From Halichoerus grypus (lineage: Eukaryota; Chordata; Mammalia; Carnivora; Phocidae): 64,000 nt of DNA. The stretch spans positions 25,493,168-25,557,167 of the forward strand of contig NC_135726.1 of assembly GCF_964656455.1 (NCBI RefSeq), given 5' to 3'. Below are positions 21,244 to 31,920 of the stretch, piece after piece (the stretch's first letter is position 1; the number at the start of each line of letters is the position of its first letter). Below the pieces are notes generated by a model, which did no database searches, was not told the origin of the DNA, and saw only the letters and a program-made list of their open reading frames with translations. The position numbers and the translations under genes were made by a program.

Positions 21244-21765
21244 TGTAGAGGCTGCTTTTAGGCAACAGGCTTGAGCAGTGGAAAGCTGAGTGAGGCCGAG
21301 GGCCCACAGTGACGACAGAGCTGAATGCAAACAGGTTCATCAGGCAACCCACCTCTAAATATCCACAGGCCGTAGCTGATCAATAGACTACTTACAACCG
21401 GACACAGGGACCAAAACAGGAGAATTCTATACGTTCCTATACCTCCTGACTCCTCCCCTTAGCTATAGACCCCACCAGTCTCTCCTTTGCCTCCCAGCAG
21501 ACAGTCTCTCCTTGGCTGTCTTGCCCAACTGCTCCCTCGCAATGTACTAGACGAAGTTCTGTCTCCTTTGTTCTGCCTTCAGGGGTATAAAACATGGAAA
21601 GAGCTTGTGGGATTCCAAAAAGAACATCTCTGTGGGATTCACTAAGTTTAGGGGAGCCTGAGCATGGGATAACGGGATGGAGGGAAGGAATATCTGAGGC
21701 TTTCTACCTCATAACCGCCTCCTCCACTCACTGCCTCCACCTCCTAACGGTTCCAGCCCTGGCAG
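21244..21765 (+). repeat. 3' LTR of the ERV1 provirus
   Basis: Full-length copy beginning TGTAGAGG and ending CCCTGGCA, with TATAAAA at 21,586. The end is inferred by aligning the last bases with the 5' LTR and by where the interrupted MIR resumes. Confidence 0.75.
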
Positions 21766-21815
21766 GGCTTGAATACATCAGTGCCCCACCCTGTACTTGC
21801 AGCTGAACCCGAATT

Positions 21816-22900
21816 ACCTGCGGCAGGGATGCCGTCCCCGCCTGGGGAACTGTGCCGGGGAACCTGAGATCTGGCAGCCACTGGTCAAGGCAGGACAGCG
21901 AGGCTGGGACCTCACAGGACTGAGGGGTCTTCTTGGGGAGAGGCAGGGCAGAGATAGCAGATATTAATTGTAGGGCAGGGGGCGCCTGGGTGGCTCAGTC
22001 AGTTAAGTGTCCCACTCTGGATTTGGGCTCAGGTCATGTTCTCAGGGTTGTGAGACTGAGCCCCACATAGGGATCCGCGCTGGGCGTGGAGCCAGCTTAA
22101 GATTCTCTCCCTCTCCCTCTCTAGAAATCATGGATGAATGAATAAATAAATGGAGGGCAGGATGTTTGTTCAGTTACAATGCCAGCACCTGTACAGTGCC
22201 TGGAACATAGTAAGTACTCAAATATTTGTTGGAAGAAATGGTTAATGGAGAGGCCCCTGTTGCAATTAGAAGCAGAGGACATAGAGGTGGGGGCCGTAGG
22301 GTCCAGGAAGAAGGTGTGGGAGAGAGCTGTAATCCTGGGGGACTGGGGAGGCCCATATCTAGGAGCAACTTCTTGCCGATTGAAGAGGGACCCTGGGAAT
22401 CCCAGTTCCCAGCTGCTTCTCTCTACAGCTCCCAGGTTAACTCTCAAGACCTGAGGCAGCATGTGACATGGCCCCTTTCTGCTGCGAGCTGGGGCAGCAT
22501 GACCTTTGTGCCCTTTTGTCTATAAAGGGAACACTGACCTGGCTTGCAACTTCCTGGGTGGGGAGAGGTGTGTGGAGGCCTGGAAGTAGCAGGTGGGGAC
22601 ATGGTGCCCGAAGCTGGGTGGGGGTGGACTGCTGCGGCCCTTCATTCTTCCAGAAGTCAGCAGCCTGGGGAAGAGTGGCTTCGGGGCCCTTCCGAATGGG
22701 GGCTCTCCCTGGATACTTCTGCCGTGGAGAAGAACCTTCAGGAAGAGGAGGGCTGGAGAGATCAAAGGCCAAGTATTTCTTCCTTCCTTGCAGAAAACAA
22801 AGGAGACCTTGTCCCTCCAGCTATCTAAAACCAAAGGAGAGATAACGTCTTTCCAAAACAAGTTCATTAGCATTTAAATGTGCACCAATCTCTCCTTAAA
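21816..22900. other. Intergenic, no gene seen
   Basis: 22,170-22,245 resembles a MIR/L2 end (GTGCCTGGAACATAGTAAGT). Overlapping open frames around 22,440-22,870 on both strands have no recognisable product. Confidence 0.45.
21979..22150 (+). mobile_element. Full SINE, older variant
   Basis: GTAGGGCAGG / GGAGGGCAGG at the ends, 150 bases beyond the provirus. Confidence 0.85.
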
Positions 22901-22911
22901 AAAAAAACCCA

Positions 22912-23108
22912 GGGGGCGCCTGGGTGGCTCAGTGGTTAAGCCTCTGCCTTCAGCTCAGGTCTTGATCCCAGGGTCCTGGAATCGAACCCCACATCGGGCT
23001 CCCTGCTCGGCGGGAGGCCTGCTTCGCCTCTCCCACTCCCCCTGCTGTGTTCCCTCTCTCGCTGTGTCTCTCTCTGTCAAATAAATAAATAAAATCTTTA
23101 AAAAAAAA
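22912..23108 (+). mobile_element. Full SINE, young
   Basis: Head GGGGGCGCCTGGGTGGCTCAG, A-tail ending 23,108. Confidence 0.92.
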
Positions 23109-23373
23109 CACAAAATTTCCTTTCCCTTCCAGCTACAGCTCCCATTCCAATCTGGTTTCTGCCCCCTCATTCCACAGAAATGGCTCTTTCCAAGGTCACC
23201 ACTGGCCCTGTCACACAGCCCAAGGCCTTGTCAGTCCCTTCCTTGCTGGACTGTAAATAAACACTTGAGTCCCTCAATGCTCTTGGCTTCTGTGACCTCT
23301 CTTAGCTTCTCTACTAATCCTCATCCTCCTGGGCCGGGCTGTTCCGAGGCTCTAACCGACTTTAAAAAAAAAA

Positions 23374-23480
23374 GGCGGGGGGGGGGGGGTCCTGGGTCTC
23401 CCACTCCCCCTGCTTGTGTTCCTGCTCTCACTATCTCTCTCTCTGTCAAATAAATAAATAAAATCTTTAAAAAAAAAAAA
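23374..23480 (+). mobile_element. SINE with head and middle deleted
   Basis: A 13-G run and TCCTGGGTCTCCCACTCC fuse the head to the pyrimidine-rich 3' half; about 85 bases are missing. Confidence 0.75.
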
Positions 23481-23485
23481 GATTT

Positions 23486-23655
23486 TGGGGTGCCTGGGCA
23501 GTCAGTTAAGCATCTGCCTTCGGCTTGGGTGGTGATCCTGGGGTCCTGGGATTGAGCCCTGCGTTGGGCTCCCTGCTTAGCAGGGAGTCTGCTTCTCCCT
23601 CTGCTGCTCCCCCCCTCCCTCTCTCTCTCTCTGTCGCTCTCGCTCTCAATCTCTC

Positions 23656-23695
<40 letters not shown>

Positions 23696-23770
23696 GTCGG
23701 CTTGCGATTCTCTTTCCCTCCCCCTCTGTCCCTCCTGCTCTTGCTGACTCTCTCTCTCTCTCTCTCAAAT
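23486..23770 (+). mobile_element. Full SINE with long AAAT tail plus second 3'-half copy
   Basis: The main copy ends in (AAAT)n near 23,695; GTCGGCTTGCGATTCTCTTTC to 23,770 repeats the 3' half. Confidence 0.75.
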
Positions 23771-23771
23771 T

Positions 23772-23912
23772 TAGAGAGAGAAAGAGAGAGAGAGAGAGAG
23801 AAGCAGACTCCCCACGGAGCAGGGAGCCAGTTGTGGGGCTCGATCCCAGGACCCTGAGATCATGACCTGAGCCAAAGGCAGATACTTAACCAACTGAGCC
23901 ACCCAGGTGCCC
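23772..23912 (-). mobile_element. SINE, antisense, tail-truncated, inverted to the previous
   Basis: Starts in the AGAGAG region; forms a sense-antisense pair with the element on its left. Confidence 0.82.
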
Positions 23913-23957
23913 CTATTTTTTCTCTTTTATTACTAGGTTAAATCATTGACTTATTTT

Positions 23958-24080
23958 GTAGTAGTAGACTCCATGCCCAGCATGGAGCCCAACATGCGCC
24001 TTAACGTGCCACCCTGAGATCAACACCTGAGCTGAAACCAAGAGTTGGAGGCTTAACCGACTGAGCTACCCAGGCACCCC
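23958..24080 (-). mobile_element. SINE, antisense, old fragment
   Basis: GAAACCAAGAGTTGGAGGCTTAACCGACTGAGC variant, tail part missing. Confidence 0.75.
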
Positions 24081-24188
24081 AAAGATTTTATTTTTTTCAA
24101 GTAATCTCTACACACAACATGGGGCTCGAACTCACAACCCCAAGATCAAGTGTTGCATGCTCTTCCAGCTGAGCCAGCCACGCGCCCT
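24081..24188 (-). mobile_element. Short SINE, antisense
   Basis: AAGTAATCTCTACACACAACATGG to CAGCCACGCGCCC. Confidence 0.82.
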
Positions 24189-24761
24189 GAGGCACTTCCC
24201 TCCTTAACTGTGAGCAAAGCAGCTCTTCTCAGAGCCCTGGTGCCTCTGCCCTTTGAAGGCCCCCCCAGGGCAGCCCTCCTGTTGGTGACTTCAGTCCCCA
24301 TCAGAAGTCTGGCTCCCAGCTCCATCTCCAGCAGCTTTAGCCCATCGCCCTCTGAATCTCTCCACCTGGGCGAATCACAGGTACCTTCAACCCCAAAACT
24401 GAACCCACCATCACTGCCCCCAAACTCAGTCCTCTAGTCTCCCTGCTTCAGGGGGGAAGTCACCTGGGGTAGATAATCCTTTGCTTTTTTCCGCCTCATC
24501 TTTCACACCCCATCAGTTGCCAAAGCCCCACACTTTTACCTCCCACATGTCTGGTGGCCCCACTTTCCTCTGTCGCTACCGCCACCCCCTCTTCTGGCCT
24601 CTGGCAGCAGCTTCCTGGTTAGTCTCCCAGTAGCTTCTCTGGTGGGGCACCCACCCTTTCTGAAGGGCACAGCCAGTGTGACCTTAAAACAGTGCCCCTA
24701 TTAGTACGTCACCTGTTCTACCCCAGCCTTCAAAGGCTTCTGAGAGTTCTTAGTTTGTTTG

Positions 24762-24857
24762 TTCTTTATTTATTTTTAGTAATCTCTACACCCAATGTGG
24801 GGCTCCAACTCACGACCCTGAGATTAAGAGTCGCATGCTGAGCCAGCTGGGCGCCCC
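24762..24857 (-). mobile_element. Short SINE, antisense
   Basis: About 10 bases of the tRNA-like part are missing (CATGCTGAGCC). Confidence 0.8.
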
Positions 24858-25129
24858 TCCCCGAGCCCTTAGGATAGAGGGCTGACCCAGGCTGCTCTAG
24901 CAGGCCTCCAGCCAGCTACCTCTCTAGCTCCATCTCTCCTGGCCTTTCAATTCCGCAAAGATGTTCAAAGATGCCAGTATCATCTCTGTAAGGCTCAGCC
25001 CTTTGCTGGGATGTGTCTTCTCTCTGTCACTCTATCCAGAGAACTACTCCTTCCACATCCTTAGAGAGGCCTTGAATCCCTGGACTGGGTTGTAGACTCC
25101 CCAAAGCTCACTGTGCTTCCCCATTTATT

Positions 25130-25337
25130 TTTTTTAATTTATTTTTTTATTAAAGATTTTATTTATTTATTTGTCAGAGAGAGAGAGAGAGAGGGAACAC
25201 AAGCAGGGGGGAGTGGGAGAGGGAGAAGTAGGCTCCCCGCTGAGCAGGGAGCCCGATGCTGGGCTCGATCCCAGGACCCTGGGACCATGACTTGAGCTGA
25301 AGGCAGACGCTTAACCGACTGAGCCACCCAGGCGCCT
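25130..25337 (-). mobile_element. Full SINE, antisense, young
   Basis: 19-base TSD CTGTGCTTCCCCATTTATT (one mismatch) at 25,111 and 25,338. Confidence 0.93.
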
Positions 25338-26249
25338 CTGTGCCTCCCCATTTATTAACCTTTGTCACACTCGCCATTTGTTGTTTGACAGTGGGCTTCT
25401 CTGCTCGTCTGTGAGCAACAGCGAGCAGCACCTGAAGGGCCTGCACTATTATGAAGGACATTCTAGGACACAGTGGATGTCTGATCAGTGATTATTTGTG
25501 GAAGAAATGAGAGTTCTGCCCCGGTGGTGGAGGGGTGGTAGCTCATAAGCACCCGATGCTCCAGCTCTAAATGCCCTCAGAGCCGGTAGCTGTGAGAGAA
25601 AACCCAAATAGCAGTCAGTTGGTCTGAGGGCAACTTTAAGGAGAAACCCCTTTGCAGAGGTTGTAGAGAACACAGTTGCTGAGTGACCCACTTCTCTGGT
25701 CTCCCAGGTGGTGAGCCCCTACCATCCTTGGTTCTAGAACAAACAGGCTGCTGGCTTCTTTAAAGAATTGGGGAAGATCTCATTCCTCATAACCAAGGTA
25801 GGGTCACCCAACTCCTAACCATTGCTTCACCAGAACCTGCTCAGGAGAGATGACTCGGGACTCAATCTGGGCTAGGTCCTCCTGGGGGTAGGGAGGGAAG
25901 CTCTTCACCCTTCAGTGAGTGAAAGGTGCCAAATAGGACCCAGCCAGAAAGAAACAGAGTCCTGGCTTGAGAGCCCAGGACTGGTTCTGGACCTAAAGAC
26001 AGTGGCGGTTTGGGGAACTGAGGAAAGTAGATGCAGTCAGAGGCCCCATCGCTTGGAGAATACAATTGGGAAGACCGAGGTGAGGGCCATAAAGTCCCCA
26101 TTCAAACACCACCTTCCCCAAGAAGCCCCAAACTTCTCCGGTGTTTTCCTCTATTTCTCTCTCCAGGCCTCTGTAGAGTAAGAAAAAAAAAAAAATGGTA
26201 CTACTTTTTCTGCTAAAAAAAAAGTTCCTATAAAATGTTAACTCTAGAA

Positions 26250-26430
26250 GAGTGGTTTTCAAAGTTTAAAACATATCAGAATCACTAGGAGGGTGGTGGG
26301 CTATGGGTCCCACCTCCAGGGTTTTGGAGGTCTGAGCTGGAGCGTAAAGGAATGTGCATTTCTGACAAGTTCCCAGATGGTGCTGCTGGTGCTGGTCCTG
26401 GAACTACACTTTGAGAAACACCGCTCGACA
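26250..26430 (+). mobile_element. MER5A (hAT-Charlie) DNA transposon fossil
   Basis: AGTGGTTTTCAAAGTTTAAA, CCCACCTCCAGGGTTTTGG, CAAGTTCCCAGATGGTGCTG and ACTACACTTTGAGAAACACC follow the MER5A order almost end to end. Confidence 0.8.
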
Positions 26431-26754
26431 GAAACATATACTAGCCAGGTAATTGGTACTCTTTGGCCCTGCTTCTGCATAGGGCTCAGGTGTCACCTGT
26501 TCGGGCTCTGGAGACATTCAAGAGCTTCCTGCAGAACACCCCCTACTTGTGATCTTCCTCAGCTGTGGGTAAGGTTCCCAGCGGCTGGAGTCTTCCTTTA
26601 CATCCAATCTGCTTCTTTTGGGGTGCATCCCATTCCATGCACTCTCACTCTCCTCCAAAGCTCCATGCTACTCTCGCCAATATGGTGAAATCTGGACAAA
26701 AAAGGTCTGTGTGAGGAGAGTAGACAGTAGCCTGCTCCTGGATGTCTCCAGAAG

Positions 26755-26870
26755 TGCTGGGTTCCAGGGAAGGTCCTGCCCCGAATTTGCTATGTGACCT
26801 TCACAGAGTCACTAACCTCTTCTGAGTCTCTATTTTCCCATCTGCAGAGGACAAGAAACCTTCTCTGGCT
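26755..26870 (+). mobile_element. MIR fragment
   Basis: TTGCTATGTGACCTTCACAG and GAGTCTCTATTTTCCCATCTG match MIR. Confidence 0.6.
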
Positions 26871-27088
26871 CATATCCTGCGTCCCAGAGCTGATGGGGGG
26901 GATCCAATTCATGACATCGCTTTGGAAAGAGTAAACCTTAACACGGGTTGCACTTTGAGAGGCTTTCTCACATAAAGGTAGCTTTGAAAGCTACTTCCCC
27001 ACACCTCTACCCATCCCCCCTTTTTTGAACAGATGTTTCTGTTTTTTTCTATTGTCTGAATCAAGAAGGCAGGACTAGATATTGTATG

Positions 27089-27155
27089 TGATCAACAGCC
27101 TATTATTTTATGTATGTATGTATGTATGTATGTATTTTTGATCAACAGCCTATTA
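27089..27155 (+). repeat. (TATG)n microsatellite between 17-base direct repeats
   Basis: TGATCAACAGCCTATTA at 27,089 and 27,139 brackets seven or so TATG units. Confidence 0.85.
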
Positions 27156-27170
27156 AACAAGAAATGATTT

Positions 27171-27374
27171 GGGGCACCTGGGTGGCTCAGTTGGTTAAAC
27201 GTCTGACTTTGGCTCAGATAACGATCTCAAGGTCCTAAGATCAAACCCACATCAAGCCAGCCCAGGTTGGGCTCCGTGCTCAGCAGGGAGTCTGCTTCCC
27301 CTCTCCCTCTGCCCCGCCCCTCCTGTGCACTCTCTCTGTCTCTCAAAAAAATAAATAAAATATTTTTTTAAAAA
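27171..27374 (+). mobile_element. Full SINE, older variant
   Basis: Target AAGAAATGATT at 27,159, AAGAAATTATT at 27,375; the next SINE re-uses it. Contains a small AGCCAGCCCAGGTTGGGCTCC duplication. Confidence 0.9.
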
Positions 27375-27385
27375 AAGAAATTATT

Positions 27386-27570
27386 GGGGCGCCTGGGTGG
27401 CTCAGTTGGTTAAGCGACTGCCTTCAGGTCAGGTCATGATCTCAGGGTCGTGATCGGGCTCCCTGCTCAGCGGGAAGCCTGCTTCTCTCTTTCCCACTCC
27501 CCCTTCTTGTGTTCCCTCTCTCGCTCTCTCTCTCTGTCAAATAAATAAATAAAATCTTTAAAAAAAAAAA
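27386..27570 (+). mobile_element. Full SINE at the same site as its left neighbour
   Basis: Flanked by AAGAAATTATT at 27,375 and 27,571. A dozen or so bases of the middle (GATCGAGCCCC) are missing. Confidence 0.92.
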
Positions 27571-27926
27571 AAGAAATTATTCTCTGGAGTTGATTCTCTT
27601 CAAGAGTCATTCATTCATTCATTTATTTGTTCCATATTTATAGAACACCTACTATGAGCCATCCTGAGGCCGATGGCTAAAAGTTAAACAGCCCAAAATA
27701 CAAGTAAACTTACTGCTATAGACTTGAATGTCTGTGTCTCTCCAAAATTTGTATGTTAATCCTAACCCCCAATGCGATGATATTAGGAGGTGGGGCCTTT
27801 GGGAAATGATTAGGTCATGAGGGTGGTGCACTTGTGAATGAGATTTGTGCCCTTATGAAGGAGATCCCAGAGAGCTCCCTTGCCCCTGCCACCACGTAAG
27901 ATTACATCAAGAAGTTGGCCATCGAT

Positions 27927-28141
27927 GGGGCGCCTGGGTGGCTCAGTCGTTAAGCGTCTGCCTTCGGCTCAGGTCACGATCCCAGAGTCCTGGGATCGAG
28001 TCCCACATCGGGCTCCCTGCTCCGCGGGAAGCTTGCTTCTCCCTCTGCCGCTCCCTGCCACTCTGCCTGCTTGTGATTCCTCTCTCTCTCTCTGTGTCAA
28101 ATAAATAAATAAAATCTTTAAAAAAAAAAAAAAAAAAAAAA
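27927..28141 (+). mobile_element. Full SINE, young, at a re-used site
   Basis: 18-base perfect TSD AAGAAGTTGGCCATCGAT at 27,909 and 28,142. Confidence 0.95.
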
Positions 28142-28159
28142 AAGAAGTTGGCCATCGAT

Positions 28160-28287
28160 ATTGAGGAGGGCACGTTCTGCATGGAGCACTGGGTGTTATG
28201 CACAAACAATGAATCATGGAACACTATATCTAAAACTAATGATGTAATGTATGGGGATTAACATAACAATAAAAAAATTAAAAAAAA
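28160..28287 (+). mobile_element. Young carnivore L1 3' end, about 125 bases
   Basis: ATTGAGGAGGGCACGTTCTG to AATAAAAAAATTAAA. Flanked by AAGAAGTTGGCCAT at 28,142 and 28,288; a young SINE uses the same site just upstream. Confidence 0.88.
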
Positions 28288-28301
28288 AAGAAGTTGGCCA
28301 T

Positions 28302-28638
28302 TGAGGAGGGCCTGGCTGGCTCGGTGCGTGGAGCATGTGAGTCTTGATCCCAGGGTTGTGAGTTTGAGGTCCATGGTGGGTGTAGAGATTACTTAAAAAT
28401 AAAATATATTTTTTTAAAGATTTTGTTTATTTATTTGAGAGATAGAGCGAGGTGGGGGGAGAGTACAAGCAGGGGAAGTGGCAGAGGGAGAGGGAGAAGC
28501 AGGCTCCCCACCAAGCAGGGAGCCCCATGCAGGGTCCGATTGCAGGACCCCAAGATCATGATTTGAACTGAAGGCAGAAGCTCAACCGACCGAGCCACCC
28601 AGGCACCCGTAAAAATAAAATCTTAAAAAAAAAAAAAG
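28302..28638 (+). mobile_element. Short SINE, split by an antisense full SINE
   Basis: Body CTGGCTGGCTCGGTGCGTGG to TACTTAAAAATAAAAT, resuming at 28,610. Right-hand target AAGAAGAAGGCCAT (28,639). Confidence 0.85.
28406..28609 (-). mobile_element. Full SINE, antisense
   Basis: TSD TAAAAATAAAAT at 28,394 and 28,610: it landed in the tail of the short SINE. Confidence 0.9.
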
Positions 28639-28837
28639 AAGAAGAAGGCCATTTTCTACACCGAATCTGCTGGTACCTTGATCTTGGACTTCCCAGCCTT
28701 CAGAATTGTGAAAAATACATTTTCTGTTGTTCAGAAGCCACTCGGTTTTAGTATTTGGTTATAACAGCTTGGATGGACTAAGACCCTTCTCAAAATGCTT
28801 TCTTCTTTATTTGGACCTGGAGATTGTCATGTACATT

Positions 28838-29057
28838 CTTTTTTTTTTTTTTTTAAGATTTTATTTATTTATTTGACAGAGAGAGAGACAGCGAGAGAGG
28901 AGGGAACACAAGCAGGGGGAGTGGGAGAGGGAGAAGCAGGCTTCCCGCGGAGCAGGGAGCCCGACGCGGGGCTTGACACGGGGCTCGATCCCAGGACCCT
29001 GAGATCATGACCTGAGCCAAAGGCAGATGCTTTATGACTGAGCCACCCAGGCGCCCC
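28838..29057 (-). mobile_element. Full SINE, antisense, with 15-base internal duplication
   Basis: TSD TGTCATGTACATT at 28,825 and 29,058. GCGGGGCTTGACACGGGGCTCGA is a local duplication. Confidence 0.92.
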
Positions 29058-29488
29058 TGTCATGTACATTTTTTCATCTTTCACTACTCTAAAACAAACC
29101 AAGCACCACAGGGCCACAAAGACAAATACGGGCATATCCCTATCTTCAGGTGAACGAATGAGGCTACCTAAGCTCAGATTTTAGAGCTGGAATGGGCCTC
29201 AAAATAGATCCATGTTTTATTCTAAAGATCTTTGATTATTATTTTCCCTGTGGGTTCTGAATTTGGGAATTTTTACCTACCAAAAATAATGAACTTAGTA
29301 AGAGAGTGGGGAAGGATATGCATTTTGAAATACTGAAAGCTGTTCATAGGACCCCAGTAGTATATTTGAGTTCAAGGATTCCTGGTCATGAAAAGCTTTT
29401 TTGGGTCAGTAGGGTTGGCTGTTCAGCCCACCTTTTTGGGAAAGGGGACCAGTGATTAGCTTAATGTGTGTATCCTGGAAGAGTTTTA

Positions 29489-29673
29489 TTTTTTTATTTT
29501 TTTAAAAAAATATTTTATTTATTTATTCATAAGAGACACAGAGAGAGAGAGGCAGAGGGAGAAGCAGGCTCCACGCTGAGCAGGGAGCCCATTGAGGGAC
29601 TCAATCCCAGGACCCTGGGGTCATGACCTGAGCTGAAGGCAGACGCTTAACCATCTGAGCCACCCAGGTGCCC
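29489..29673 (-). mobile_element. Full SINE, antisense
   Basis: 17-base TSD ATCCTGGAAGAGTTTTA at 29,472 and 29,674. Confidence 0.92.
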
Positions 29674-29730
29674 ATCCTGGAAGAGTTTTAGCAAAAGTAT
29701 TTCTCCTGGACCATTTTCCAGCGTTGAGAT

Positions 29731-29922
29731 TTTTTTTTAAATGATTTTATTTATTTGACAGAGAGAGCAAGAGAGCACAAATGGGGGAGCGGCAGAGGGA
29801 GAGAGGGAGAAGCAGGCTCCTTGCTCAGCAAGGAGACTGATGCGGGGCTCGATCCCAGGACCCTGGGATCATGACGTGAGCTGAAGGCAGATGCTTAACT
29901 GACTGAGCCACCCAGGCACCCC
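29731..29922 (-). mobile_element. Full SINE, antisense
   Basis: Adjacent to the next antisense SINE; GTTGAGAT at 29,723 and again at 30,356 brackets both. Confidence 0.9.
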
Positions 29923-29930
29923 GAGATTTT

Positions 29931-30350
29931 TTTTTTTAAGATTTTATTTATTTATTTGAAAGAGAGGAGAGAGTGCAGGTGGGGAGGAGCAGAGAGAGAG
30001 GGACAAGCAGACTCTGCACAGAGCGCAAGCCCAACGCAGGGCTCCATCCCATGGCCCTGAGATCATAACTTGAGCCAAAATCAGGAGTCAGGGGCGCCTG
30101 GGTGGCTCAGTCGTTAAGCGTCTGCCTTCGGCTCAGGTCATGATCCCAGGGTCCTGGGATCGAGTCCCACATCGGGCTCCCTGCTCAGCGGGAAGCCTGC
30201 TTCTCCCTCTCCCACTCCCCCTGCTTGTGTTCCTGTTCTCGCTGTCTCTCTCTGTCAAATAAATAAATAAAATCTTTAAAAAAAAAAAAAAAAAAAAAAA
30301 AGACAAAATCAGGAGTCAGATGCTTAACAGACCGAGCCACCCAGGTGCCC
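29931..30350 (-). mobile_element. Full SINE, antisense, split by a sense SINE
   Basis: Older subtype (GAGCCAAAATCAGGAGTCA). Interrupted at 30,091. Confidence 0.88.
30091..30304 (+). mobile_element. Full SINE, young, inside the antisense SINE at 29,931
   Basis: TSD AAAATCAGGAGTCA at 30,077 and 30,305; 27-A tail. Confidence 0.95.
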
Positions 30351-31390
30351 CCAGTGTTGAGATGTTTGACCCATTCGTTCTGTAGGTAACATACAGGCTT
30401 CATTTGCTCACTACTTTTTACCTGGTTTGTCTTTTGCTCCTCCAGAGAGTGACTGTAAATGGTTGTAAAAGGCAGGGGTCTTTTTTTCTCAGATTCCTAA
30501 GACTCTATGCTGTATTTGGAAGAGATTAAATGTTTGATGGACTTATACCTTAAAGAGGGAAATATGGAGTGCTGAAGAGGAGTTTGGAGGACAATCCTTG
30601 ACTTATTGGCCCCCTCCCACCTGCAGTTCAGGATATGGTATAAGTTGAGGTCTCTAAGTTCCCTAAACTGATAGTAGAGATGAATGTTAGATTAAAAATG
30701 TTAAGTCCGGGGAAAGGAGAAAAAAAAGAAAATAATGTTAAGTCTAAGTTGCGGCTGAGAGAGTTCCCTGAGAAATTTATAATAATAAATGAACTATCTG
30801 CCAAGGCAGGGGCCCAGATGGGCAAAGGATGAAGAGTTTGGGCTCATGGTCCAGCTTCCAGGCAATTACTTCAAACAGCAGGTCTGTAATCAGGGACGAC
30901 ACAGAAAATTAGAGCAGAGTCATAGACTCTGTCCAGCTCAGAATTCTGTCAGGTGTCCTAAGTCGCACTCATCTGCCTAGAGCCCAGGCAGGCTTCTTGG
31001 ACTTGCCCCAATTTGTTTGCAAACATCCATTTAGATAATTCTAAAGTATTTACGAACCAAAGGAGGTGACGTGTGGCCTTTCCTTTTACTTCCTAGCTTC
31101 TTCCTTGTTTTCTCATGAAAAGAGGCAGTGGGATAAGTAACCTTAAATTAAGTCAGAAGCTCCTATACAGCCCTAGGATAAATTTCCTGTTAAGGAGAGG
31201 ATCTAATGATTTAAACGTAAACTCAACTGGAAAACACCAAACACACAGCAGTATTTTCAGAACCTGTATCACTTCATAACACCCTGTCAGATGACACATC
31301 ACATTTTTTTTTGGTTTGGAAAATATCTGGCTGCTAATGGGCCATTGAACATTATGGCTAGGAGGTTACCTGGGCAGGGGTTTTTCCAAA
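30351..31390. other. Intergenic unique sequence, no gene seen
   Basis: One kilobase without SINEs and without coding support. Confidence 0.45.
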
Positions 31391-31394
31391 CTAC

Positions 31395-31620
31395 AGCTGA
31401 GAGTGTGGTGCCTGAGAATGTGAGCCCTGAAGTCTGACTGTTTGGGTTACAACATTTGTTCTGCCATTGACTAGGTATTTGACCTAGGGTGAGTGACTCA
31501 ACCTTTCTGAGCCTCCGTTTTATGATCTGTAAAATGGGGTAAATAACTCAGTCCCTACCTCACAGGGTCCTGAAGTGTGGATGAGATAGTATAAAATCGT
31601 ACTGTTAGAATACAGGTTGA
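31395..31620 (+). mobile_element. MIR SINE
   Basis: CTGCCATTGACTAGGTATTTG, GAGCCTCCGTTTTATGATCTG, TAAAATGGGGTAAATAACTC and CCTACCTCACAGGGT follow the MIR core. Confidence 0.8.
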
Positions 31621-31694
31621 TTAAAGAAATCTATGTGCATGTAAGAATTCCAGCACCCCACAGCAAGTCCTTGGCTTCCTAGAAGTCAACAGAC

Positions 31695-31890
31695 CACAAT
31701 TTGGGAGCCACGTAATGCTTGTCCAATATCCTCAGAGTAGAGAAGAAGGGGAAATAAAGGCCCAGGGAGGGGAAGTGACCTTCCCAAGGTTACACAGAAA
31801 GTTAGGGGTATGGCCTGGTTCAGGACTTGGGTTTCAGAATTTCTCCCTGAGCTTTTTGCTGTGTGCCTCCCTGGACATCCTCCCCTCAGG
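31695..31890 (-). mobile_element. MIR SINE, antisense
   Basis: GGCCCAGGGAGGGGAAGTGA followed by CCTTCCCAAGGTTACACAGA is the reverse complement of the MIR core. Confidence 0.7.
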
Positions 31891-31920
31891 ATAGAGCCAC
31901 CAAAGTAATACCGAAGCATG

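Larger units (their letters stand above)
19334..21765 (+). mobile_element. ERV1-type provirus, internally deleted and inactive
   Basis: Two direct LTR copies flank about 1.57 kb that retains only a scrap of gag matrix and the end of env, so pro, pol and most of env are missing. The remaining frames are broken. It split an older antisense MIR (left part before 19,333, right part from 21,766). Flanking bases share GGG, but a clear 4-base TSD cannot be fixed. Confidence 0.85.
23130..25110 (+). mobile_element. L2-type LINE remains, heavily interrupted by SINEs
   Basis: GGTTTCTGCCCCCTCATTCC, CACAGCCAGTGTGACCTTAA and AGCCTTCAAAGGCTTCTGAG resemble L2 body sequence. The pieces lie between SINEs at 23.1-23.4, 24.2-24.75 and 24.86-25.1 kb. 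Pieces may come from more than one copy. Confidence 0.4.
27705..28790 (+). mobile_element. MaLR-type LTR (MST/MLT1-like) carrying nested insertions
   Basis: Left part: GAATGTCTGTGTCTCTCCAAAA, TATTAGGAGGTGGGGCC, AGAGAGCTCCCTTGCCCC. Right part: ACCGAATCTGCTGGTACCTT, TTGGACTTCCCAGCCTTCAG, ending GGATGGACTAAGAC. A full SINE, a young L1 end and a short SINE (itself hit by another SINE) lie between, all at one AAGAAGTTGGCCAT site. Confidence 0.75.

Noticed and set aside
22437..22877. Overlapping 94-125 codon frames on both strands
   Set aside because: Mutually overlapping in several frames, no splice support or recognisable motif; GC-moderate chance frames.
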